A stretch of 8,878 nt of DNA from Promethearchaeia archaeon (GTDB taxonomy: Archaea > Asgardarchaeota > Lokiarchaeia > Sigyniarchaeales > SOKP01), in contig JAHQWY010000145.1 in NCBI GenBank assembly GCA_029856445.1, positions 1 through 8,878 on the forward strand, read 5' to 3'. The position numbers and the translations under genes are program-made. Positions 1-5,334 of this stretch are shown piece after piece (the stretch's first letter is position 1; each line of letters begins with the position of its first letter). The notes beneath the pieces were generated by a model, which saw only the letters and a program-made list of their open reading frames with translations, was not told where the DNA came from and did not search any database.

Positions 1-323
1 ATTATTTCTTCCTCAAGTTCTGCAAGTTCTGCTTCTATTTGATCAGCATGTTGTTTGTAAATCTTATTATCAAGTTCTCCAGCTTGGGAACTTAAGATAT
101 TTTCGAGTTTGTCGAATTGTTCTTCAATCGATTTCAAGTCAGCAATTTTGAAATCTTCTTCATTAATGATGCGTTTTTCTACTGCTACTTTCTCTAAATC
201 TTCTTTCTCTTTTTTTAGTGCTCTTAATCGAGCAAGTTCCTTCCGTAATTCTTCTAATTCTTTTTCTGCTTTTTCTTTAGTTTCCTTAAGAATTTCACTT
301 GGTTTCTCTCTTTGTCTTTCCAT
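1..323 (-). CDS. Partial coiled-coil protein downstream of vps4 (function unknown)
   Basis: The reading frame opens with ATG at 323-321 and runs without a stop through the left edge, giving 107 N-terminal residues. It begins 18 bp after the vps4 stop codon, and an AGGA-type ribosome site lies in the gap, so it is probably co-transcribed with vps4. The visible part is almost entirely charged helix: a Glu/Lys-rich stretch at about residues 9-55 with heptad-like leucines, a short break near residues 58-65 (IINEEDF), and a second helix with leucines and glutamates to the edge. No signal peptide, membrane segment or enzyme motif is seen. Position suggests an ESCRT-associated role, such as a core/coiled-coil subunit or adaptor, but that is inference. 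It lacks the basic N-terminal helix of an ESCRT-III subunit, and its C-terminal domain, which would decide the family, is outside the window. Confidence 0.8.
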   Translation of the reverse strand, partial: MERQREKPSEILKETKEKAEKELEELRKELARLRALKKEKEDLEKVAVEKRIINEEDFKIADLKSIEEQFDKLENILSSQAGELDNKIYKQHADQIEAELAELEEEI

Positions 324-341
324 TTTAATCATTCCTAATTT

Positions 342-1553
342 TTATACTTCTCCGAATTCTTCTGCCCAATCATTGTATTGTTTTATCAATGCTTGGTTAG
401 TCATTGGTTTTACTTTTTTTAATGTTTTTTTAAAATCCTTTAATGAAATATCTCTAACATTTACTTCTTCGTCAGAACTCTCCAAAAGTCCGCTCATATC
501 TAGTTCACGAATAGGCAACATTATTACTTCTCGACAAACATTTGCGATGTCTCGTCCAGAATACCCTTCAGTTCTCACGGCTAATTCTACATAATCCTCA
601 TCCGTCAATTCTGTGTTTACTCCTTCGGTATGGATTTTGAAAATTCCTGCCCTTGCTTTCATGTCTGGGAGAGGAACATGAACTCTCTTTTCAAATCTGC
701 TCAACATTGCATTATCAATATCCCATGGACGATTAGTTGCGCCCAAAACTAATAAAGGCTTATCATAAGTAGATTTTAATCCTTGTATCTCGCTTAAAAG
801 TTGTGTTTTAACTCTTCTTTCTCCACCACTTTCAGATCCTTCACCTCGTTTTGTAGCTACAGAATCTATTTCATCCATAAAAATAAGACTTGGTGCTTTT
901 AATCTCGCAACTTTAAATAAGGAACTAATTAATTTTTCACTTTCACCTAACCATTTGCTTAATAAATCAGCTGAAGACGCACTAAAAAATGTAGCTTTGC
1001 ATTCTGTGGCTGCGGCTTTAGCTAATAAAGTTTTACCACAACCCGGTGGACCAAAAAGTAATATTCCAGACCAAGGTCTTCTCGCACCTTTAAATAATTC
1101 GGGTTTAGCTATGGGAAGAACAATTGCTTCTCTCACAGCCTGTTTAACGTTTTCCAGCCCTGCGATATCATCCCAATTTACTTTAGGTGATTCAGTAACT
1201 ATTGTACTTGAGATCATATCTATTAGTTCTTGTTCTTCTGAAGAAACTGCACTAGCTTCAGAATCATCCACACCACTAACACTTGGTCTTTCAACTTGTT
1301 GTATTTTTCTAGGACTTACACCACCAAGATGCGATTTCAAAATTTTAGCTCTTTCAACATATTCTTCAATATTCTTCTGACATAGCATTCTCATTTGTGG
1401 ATTCTTATTATATTTCATGAATTGCATCAAAATTTCTGCTGCACGTTGATATTTGTTTATAGCCTGTCTTTTTTTTCCTTGATTATCTAATGCTACTGCT
1501 TCCTTTGCTGTTTTCACAGCATATTGATAAAGTTTGGAATCTACTGATGACAT
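342..1553 (-). CDS. vps4: Vps4/CdvC-type AAA ATPase with MIT domain (ESCRT disassembly ATPase)
   Basis: This 403-residue protein should remodel and disassemble ESCRT-III filaments at membranes using ATP. Residues about 5-76 form a three-helix MIT domain that binds C-terminal MIM motifs of ESCRT-III. A Ser/Glu-rich linker follows to about 122, then one AAA module: Walker A GPPGCGKT at 168-175, pore-loop 1 SKWLGESEK at 199-207, Walker B LIFMDEID at 223-230, and sensor-1 GATNRP at 271-276. The tail at about 367-403 (ISLKDFKKTLKKVKP...FGEV) matches the Vps4 C-terminal helix. The beta-domain insertion of eukaryotic Vps4 appears to be missing, as is usual for archaeal CdvC. The triple-Arg stretch that contains the eukaryotic arginine fingers reads MLSRF at 283-287, keeping a single Arg. 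A TATA box 26-33 bp upstream and no Shine-Dalgarno site support a leaderless mRNA and this start. It diverges from the ESCRT-III gene. Confidence 0.96.
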   Translation of the reverse strand: MSSVDSKLYQYAVKTAKEAVALDNQGKKRQAINKYQRAAEILMQFMKYNKNPQMRMLCQKNIEEYVERAKILKSHLGGVSPRKIQQVERPSVSGVDDSEASAVSSEEQELIDMISSTIVTESPKVNWDDIAGLENVKQAVREAIVLPIAKPELFKGARRPWSGILLFGPPGCGKTLLAKAAATECKATFFSASSADLLSKWLGESEKLISSLFKVARLKAPSLIFMDEIDSVATKRGEGSESGGERRVKTQLLSEIQGLKSTYDKPLLVLGATNRPWDIDNAMLSRFEKRVHVPLPDMKARAGIFKIHTEGVNTELTDEDYVELAVRTEGYSGRDIANVCREVIMLPIRELDMSGLLESSDEEVNVRDISLKDFKKTLKKVKPMTNQALIKQYNDWAEEFGEV

Positions 1554-1578
1554 ATTAAATATATTACAAAATTCTTAA

Positions 1579-1586
1579 TATTTATA
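1579..1586 (-). promoter_or_regulatory. TATA box of vps4
   Basis: On the minus strand the octamer reads TATAAATA. Its proximal end is 26 bp from the vps4 start codon. In archaea transcription begins about 22-27 bp downstream of this element, so the mRNA would be leaderless or nearly so, in keeping with the lack of a ribosome binding site. It is inferred from sequence and spacing only. Confidence 0.6.
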
Positions 1587-1712
1587 GCTAATGTAATTTA
1601 ACAATCTGTATAATAAATAGTTTTATTAGGATATATCAAATTTACCCTTTAAGCTAAAGTAAATAAATATTGGTCTACAAATAATTATATAATACCGTAT
1701 TTTTTTATATCA

Positions 1713-1720
1713 TATATAAT
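1713..1720 (+). promoter_or_regulatory. TATA box of the ESCRT-III gene
   Basis: TATATAAT sits in a very AT-rich run, with a second candidate, TTTATATC, at 1704-1711. The distance from 1720 to the proposed ATA start at 1746 is 26 bp, the same spacing as at vps4. This would place the 5' end of the message at or next to that codon. Together with the vps4 box it makes 1554-1745 a divergent promoter region. No other gene is seen in this region. Confidence 0.5.
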
Positions 1721-1745
1721 ATTTAATGCAAACTGGTGTATAATC

Positions 1746-2375
1746 ATAGGTTTTCTAAAAGATATTTCAAAATGGCTTTCTGGTGGTAAAAAGAGTAAAG
1801 ATAATGTTCGCTCTGCCGCAGTTAAATTGAAGGTATTTAATAAGAGATTAATGAGACAATCTAAAAAATTAGAGATGAGTGCAAAATTAGCTAGAGATAA
1901 AGCTGTAAATCTGCGAAAACAAGGTGATATGGAGGGATCCAAGTTTCATGCAAGAAATTATCTTCAAGTAAAAAAGCAGGGAAGAGCTGTTGACATGTTC
2001 CGAACTAATTTGGAAGGTTTATTGTTTAAACTAGAACAAGCAAATGCTGTGAAAGATGTGTCTGAAATCATGACTGGTATTGCTCAATCTCTTGCTACTT
2101 TAAAAAGTCAACTATCAGTCCCTCAAATCACAGAATTAATGAGTCAGATTGATATTGATATGGAAGAATTTGCCGTTACTGCCGATATTGCTACAGAGGG
2201 TATGGATAACATTTCCATCGATACTGCTGTTACTGATTCAGATGTTAATGAAGTATTGGGTGAGATAGACGCAGAGATCCAAGTAGAGATGGGTGCCGCT
2301 TTACCAAGTGCAGCATCTGATGAGAAAATAGCCGAGTTAGAAAAAGAATTAAACCGTTTAAAATCTGATGAATAA
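1746..2375 (+). CDS. ESCRT-III subunit, CHMP1/Vps2/24/46-like
   Basis: ESCRT-III subunits polymerise on membranes and drive scission or remodelling. The product resembles CHMP1/Vps46: a basic helical core (KLKVFNKRLMRQSKKLEMSA at 27-46, then the helix with KQGDMEGSKFHARN) and an acidic second half. The last 18 residues form a MIM1-like helix (LEKELNRLK at 198-206), the expected ligand of the Vps4 MIT domain encoded next door. The first conventional in-frame start, TTG 1827, lies inside helix 1 and would remove conserved residues. Upstream, the same frame is open and reads GFLKDISKWLSGGKKSK, an amphipathic N-terminus typical of the family. The best start is therefore ATA at 1746, giving 209 residues, close to the usual length of about 200. 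Alternatives are an ATG-to-ATA change or sequencing error, or ATG 1772 with a one-base shift. The coding identity is firm; the exact start is not. Confidence 0.92.
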   Translation: MGFLKDISKWLSGGKKSKDNVRSAAVKLKVFNKRLMRQSKKLEMSAKLARDKAVNLRKQGDMEGSKFHARNYLQVKKQGRAVDMFRTNLEGLLFKLEQANAVKDVSEIMTGIAQSLATLKSQLSVPQITELMSQIDIDMEEFAVTADIATEGMDNISIDTAVTDSDVNEVLGEIDAEIQVEMGAALPSAASDEKIAELEKELNRLKSDE

Positions 2376-2483
2376 TTTAGGAATTAATTCTTTATATCAC
2401 CACTTAGCAAAATTATTAAAAGACTTCTTTCTATTTTAACAATATTCTTTAATTCAAAAACAAATATTTTTTAAGTGAAATTA

Positions 2484-3497
2484 ATGGATTTTCCAGAAGT
2501 AATTACGATTGGTAGCAATACCTTAGATATATTAATCCAGATTGATGATATATTACGATTTGAATTATTTGATAAAGATATCATAAAAAAATATACTGCT
2601 ATTGAATATTCTCGTAAATTGAATGTAAAAAGTGTAAGATTTGTACCGGGAGGATCTGGGGCTAATATTGCAGCAAATTGTTCTATGTTAGGATTGAAAA
2701 GTGCTTATATTGGTGTAATGGGTAATGATTTTTCAGCAGAAATTTGTTTGACTGATCTAAAGAAACGCGGAGTTGATTTATCTCAAGTTATTCAGACGGA
2801 TAAAGATTGTACAGCATTATCAATAATATTAAGAACTCAATGGGGTAAAGATCGTAGCATCTTGGCATATAAAGGAGCAAATAACTTGTTAAGGTCTTCT
2901 GATGTTAAGGAGGAATTTTTTAATAATGTCAAAGCGTTTGCTTGGACATCCTTGACAACCGATGAGAGCTGTAGAGCAATAGAAAAAGCAATAACATTGA
3001 CAAAAAACAAAGGGGGAATGGTTTTCGCTGCTCCTAGCATGTCAATTATTAAGAACGCACCAGAGTGGGCAAAAATTCTTATATCCAATTCTGATGTAGT
3101 ATCTATGAATCTAGAAGAAGCTCAAGAATTTACAGGTGAAGCTAAAAAGTCATTAATGATAAAAAATTTCTTAGACCAAGGAATAAGACTGATTTCCATA
3201 ACTGATGGTCCTAATGGCTCAATCATTTCAGATGGTAAAATTATGATAAATAGTGGTGTTTATAGTGTTGGAAAAGTTGAAGATACGACTGGAGCTGGTG
3301 ATGCATTCTTAACTGGAATCTTAATATCTAGTTTAAACAATTATACCCTTGAAAAAACGTCAAAAATGGCGACAGCAATGAGTTTCTTGGAATGTAAAGA
3401 AGTTGGAGTTCGTGAGGGATTACCAAATAGTCCACAAGAATTAGAAGATTTCATAAATAATAATACTATTAAACAGGTTATCTCTGAAATCGTTTAA
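2484..3497 (+). CDS. PfkB/ribokinase-family carbohydrate or nucleoside kinase
   Basis: This is an ATP-dependent small-molecule kinase, about 337 residues from ATG 2484. An in-frame GTG at 2475 would add three residues; the ATG puts the first beta strand at the usual distance. Positions here count from the GTG. The N-terminal GSNTLDI (13-19), the PfkB motif GGSGAN followed by the GLKSAYIGVMGND region (59-85), the substrate-side ILAYKGAN (129-136), the NxxE-type MNLEEAQEFTG (211-221), and the C-terminal signature DTTGAGDAF (270-278) with catalytic base Asp276 are all present. The length is slightly above a typical ribokinase. The substrate (ribose, fructose phosphate, ketodeoxygluconate or a nucleoside) cannot be read from these motifs, and the neighbours give no pathway. 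There is no Shine-Dalgarno site. It is probably a single-gene unit. Confidence 0.93.
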   Translation: MDFPEVITIGSNTLDILIQIDDILRFELFDKDIIKKYTAIEYSRKLNVKSVRFVPGGSGANIAANCSMLGLKSAYIGVMGNDFSAEICLTDLKKRGVDLSQVIQTDKDCTALSIILRTQWGKDRSILAYKGANNLLRSSDVKEEFFNNVKAFAWTSLTTDESCRAIEKAITLTKNKGGMVFAAPSMSIIKNAPEWAKILISNSDVVSMNLEEAQEFTGEAKKSLMIKNFLDQGIRLISITDGPNGSIISDGKIMINSGVYSVGKVEDTTGAGDAFLTGILISSLNNYTLEKTSKMATAMSFLECKEVGVREGLPNSPQELEDFINNNTIKQVISEIV

Positions 3498-3535
3498 GTT
3501 TTTAATTCTAGTTCTAAATCATTAAATTTTAATTT

Positions 3536-3543
3536 TTTAAATT
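3536..3543 (+). promoter_or_regulatory. Probable TATA box of the tRNA gene
   Basis: TTTAAATT ends 20 bp before the first base of the tRNA. This fits an archaeal box A driving a transcript that starts a few bases upstream of, or at, the mature 5' end. The surrounding DNA is so AT-rich that similar words are common, so confidence is limited. Confidence 0.35.
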
Positions 3544-3562
3544 ATTATCATTATCAATTCTA

Positions 3563-3663
3563 GCGCTCTTAGTATAGTGGTCAGTATGCTAGGTTGCCAT
3601 ATCTTTAATGACCCCTTAAGATGCAAACACCTAGCGACCCGGGTTCAATTCCCGGAGGGCGCA
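3563..3663 (+). tRNA. tRNA-Gly (anticodon GCC) with intron
   Basis: All parts fold by eye: acceptor GCGCTCT with AGGGCGC (one G-T pair), D arm with AGTGGTCA loop, anticodon stem CTAGG (3589-3593) with CCTAG (3630-3634), anticodon GCC at 3596-3598, four-base variable loop CGAC, T arm CCGGG/CCCGG with loop TTCAATT, and discriminator A at 3663, as expected for glycine. CCA is not encoded. The mature tRNA is 72 nt after removal of an intron at the canonical position between nucleotides 37 and 38. It reads GGC and GGU glycine codons. Confidence 0.96.
3600..3628 (+). other. tRNA-Gly intron (bulge-helix-bulge, 29 nt)
   Basis: The precursor forms a textbook splice motif. The central 4-bp helix pairs TTGC (3594-3597, including the first two anticodon bases) with GCAA (3623-3626). 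A 3-nt bulge CAT (3598-3600) and a 3-nt bulge ACA (3627-3629) flank it on opposite strands. The inner helix pairs ATCTT with AAGAT, and the outer helix is the anticodon stem. Cutting after the second base of each bulge by the archaeal tRNA splicing endonuclease yields exactly the intron given. Confidence 0.92.
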
Positions 3664-3672
3664 TTTTCTTTT
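3664..3672 (+). terminator. T-rich terminator after tRNA-Gly
   Basis: TTTTCTTTT directly follows the discriminator base. Oligo-T tracts on the non-template strand are the usual archaeal intrinsic termination signal. No hairpin is needed or seen here. Confidence 0.5.
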
Positions 3673-3748
3673 AATTTCCACTTTGTAGTTTCTAATTAAT
3701 ATACTTCTAGCATAATTATAATTTTAAGTATTAATTATGGTATTATTG

Positions 3749-3794
3749 ATATATATATGAAAAATCGTGAAAGAGGTGTTTCACGAACTTTTTC
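3749..3794 (+). promoter_or_regulatory. TATA-like element plus inverted repeat upstream of the GNAT gene (candidate operator)
   Basis: An ATATATATAT tract at 3749-3758 is followed at once by an inverted repeat. The inner half-sites are TCGTGAAA (3765-3772) and TTTCACGA (3779-3786), perfect over 8 bp with a 6-bp spacer. GAAAAA (3759-3764) and TTTTTC (3789-3794) extend it after a 2-nt bulge. If the tract is the TATA box, transcription would start near 3782, so the palindrome lies between box and start, where archaeal repressors commonly bind. As RNA it would be a 14-bp hairpin with loop GAGGTG. It may therefore be an operator or an RNA structure; which is not decidable here. Confidence 0.45.
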
Positions 3795-3850
3795 AGTTTT
3801 TCTTCTAGAATATCTTAAATAAGTTCTAGCACTAAATAAAAGGAACTCAT

Positions 3851-4267
3851 ATGAAAAATATTTTACTGGTTGAAAGAATACCAAGTGTACAAGAATATCT
3901 TACCTTAAGAAGAGCAATCAATTGGAGAGTTGTCGATGAGGAGGCATGTAAGAGAGGATTAAAAGGATCTCTTTATTGTGTCTGTGCAGAACTAAATAAT
4001 GAAATAATCGGAATGGCTAGAGTTATCGGAGATTCTGGTTTGTATTTCTACATTCAAGACGTTATCGTTTTACCTCAATATCAAAAAATGGGGATTGGTA
4101 CATTAATGATGAAAAAGATAATAAATTTTTTAGACAACAATATATCTCCCCTAATTACAGTTGGATTAATGGCATCGAAAGGTAAAGAACCATTCTATGA
4201 AAAATTTGGTTTTACCAAGAGACCTTCCGAAAGACGGGGACATGGAATGTTTAGAATTTGGGAGTGA
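3851..4267 (+). CDS. GNAT-family N-acetyltransferase
   Basis: This 138-residue cytoplasmic protein should transfer an acetyl group from acetyl-CoA to an amine. The GNAT core is clear: strand and motif A DVIVLPQYQKMGIGTLMMKK at 70-89 with the pyrophosphate-binding Q78-K79-M80-G81-I82-G83, and the C-terminal FYEKFGFTKRP at 115-125 where the CoA-side Tyr normally lies. The length is normal for a stand-alone single-domain GNAT. A good Shine-Dalgarno site AAGGA ends 6 bp before the ATG and fixes the start. The substrate is unknown; small-molecule amines, polyamines or protein N-termini are all possible. The upstream palindrome suggests regulated expression. After the TGA stop the frame stays open for another 23 codons. 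Confidence 0.9.
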   Translation: MKNILLVERIPSVQEYLTLRRAINWRVVDEEACKRGLKGSLYCVCAELNNEIIGMARVIGDSGLYFYIQDVIVLPQYQKMGIGTLMMKKIINFLDNNISPLITVGLMASKGKEPFYEKFGFTKRPSERRGHGMFRIWE

Positions 4268-4396
4268 GATTTGCTATTAGACATTGCAGAAGAAGATTTA
4301 CCTAAATGTAAAGAATTTGGAATTAAACTTGCTAAATGATTATGTCCTAAATCATAAAAAACCAAAAACATTTATTTTAATATTACTACTATTAAT

Positions 4397-4434
4397 TTTA
4401 TACCTTAAGCGCTGACAATTAAGAGGAGTAGAAA
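4397..4434 (+). promoter_or_regulatory. Promoter and ribosome binding site of the PhzF gene
   Basis: TTTATACC at 4397-4404 is a plausible TATA element. GAGGAG at 4423-4428, 6 bp before ATG 4435, is the strongest Shine-Dalgarno site in the window and decides the start. A transcript beginning near 4415-4428 would have a very short leader that may or may not retain all of this site, so the real TATA box could lie slightly further upstream. Confidence 0.45.
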
Positions 4435-5310
4435 ATGCCTAAATGTAAATTTTATATTGTAGATGTTTTTGCTGAAAGAAAATTCGAAGGAAATCAACTT
4501 GCTGTCTTTATCTGTGAAAAGGACATTACTGATTCTGAAATGCAAAAAATTGCGAAAGAAATGAATTATTCTGAGACGACATTTATTACTTCAGTTGAAA
4601 ACCATGATGTTCGTATTTTCACACCCGATATGGAGCTACCCTTTGCTGGACATCCAACTCTAGGGACTGCTTATGTAATTCAAAGAGAAATAATAAAATC
4701 GAATATTAAAACACTTCTATTAAATCTGAAAATAGGTCAAATTCCTGTATTATTTAAATATAAATCTGGTAAAACTGAGGAGATTTGGATGGAACAAAAC
4801 ATCCCTGCTTTTGGAAAATTTTTTGATACAGAACTTATTGCAGATACATTATTTATAAGTGAAGAAGATATTGACATTCGGTTCCCTATACAAGAGGTGT
4901 CTACAGGATTACCTTTTATAATAGTACCATTAAAGACTCTAGATGCCTTAAAGAGGGCCAGAGTGGAACGAGAGAAGTTTTTTGATTTAGTAGATAATAC
5001 TAATGCTAAATCTGTTCTGATATTTTGTCCTGAAACCCGTAAAAAAGGAAATCACTTAAGCGCTCGTGTTTTTACTGAAGTTCCTGGATTTGAGGACCCC
5101 GCGACTGGTTCAGGTAATGGATGTTTAGCAGCATACCTAGCACATCATCAATATTTTGGTAAAAGTAGTGTGGATATTAGAGTAGAACAGGGATATGAAA
5201 TTGGGAGACCTAGTTTGTTATTTTTAAGATCAGAAGAAAAAGAAGATCAGATTAGTGTTTCTGTTGGAGGGAAAGCTTTTATTGTAGCTAAGGGAGAATT
5301 ATTAGAGTAA
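4435..5310 (+). CDS. PhzF-family isomerase/epimerase-like protein
   Basis: The 291-residue product has the typical length and two-lobed pattern of the PhzF/diaminopimelate-epimerase fold. The N-terminus (YIVDVFAERKFEGNQLAVF at 8-26) is diagnostic. Residues matching the Pseudomonas PhzF active site are kept: Glu47 in SETTF (general acid/base), His73 in FAGHPTLG, and Asp221 and Ser226 in DPATGSGNG. The protein is therefore likely to be active as a proton-shuttling isomerase. There are no phenazine genes nearby, and most archaeal and bacterial homologues have no assigned substrate, so the gene symbol phzF would over-claim. It has its own promoter region and Shine-Dalgarno site, and ends 24 bp from the convergent radical SAM gene. 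Confidence 0.93.
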   Translation: MPKCKFYIVDVFAERKFEGNQLAVFICEKDITDSEMQKIAKEMNYSETTFITSVENHDVRIFTPDMELPFAGHPTLGTAYVIQREIIKSNIKTLLLNLKIGQIPVLFKYKSGKTEEIWMEQNIPAFGKFFDTELIADTLFISEEDIDIRFPIQEVSTGLPFIIVPLKTLDALKRARVEREKFFDLVDNTNAKSVLIFCPETRKKGNHLSARVFTEVPGFEDPATGSGNGCLAAYLAHHQYFGKSSVDIRVEQGYEIGRPSLLFLRSEEKEDQISVSVGGKAFIVAKGELLE

Positions 5311-5334
5311 TTAAAAACAATAATAATAACTTTT
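5311..5334. terminator. Short convergent intergenic region, possible bidirectional terminator
   Basis: Only 24 bp separate the stop codons of the PhzF and radical SAM genes. The gap has an A5 run on one side and a T6 run beginning at 5331 on the other, so each strand meets an oligo-T tract at the end of its gene. This suits archaeal termination in both directions, but no experiment supports it. Confidence 0.35.

Noticed and set aside
955..1380. Long plus-strand open frames opposite vps4 (also 109-594)
   Set aside because: They are antisense shadows of clearly homologous coding sequence and show no family motif.
1726..1743. ATG with five codons just before the ESCRT-III frame, considered as a tiny first exon or leader peptide
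   Set aside because: No bulge-helix-bulge motif or other splice signal joins it to the main frame, and the proposed leaderless transcript would begin after it.
3757..3822. A 21-codon open frame, ATG to TAA, upstream of the GNAT gene
   Set aside because: It consists largely of the inverted repeat, has no ribosome site, and its ATG is part of the TATA-like tract. A regulatory palindrome explains the sequence better.
4301..4449. Repeated 12-mer CCTAAATGTAAA at 4301-4312 and 4438-4449
   Set aside because: Two short copies in AT-rich DNA, with no target-site or att-like context and different flanks. It is most likely chance.
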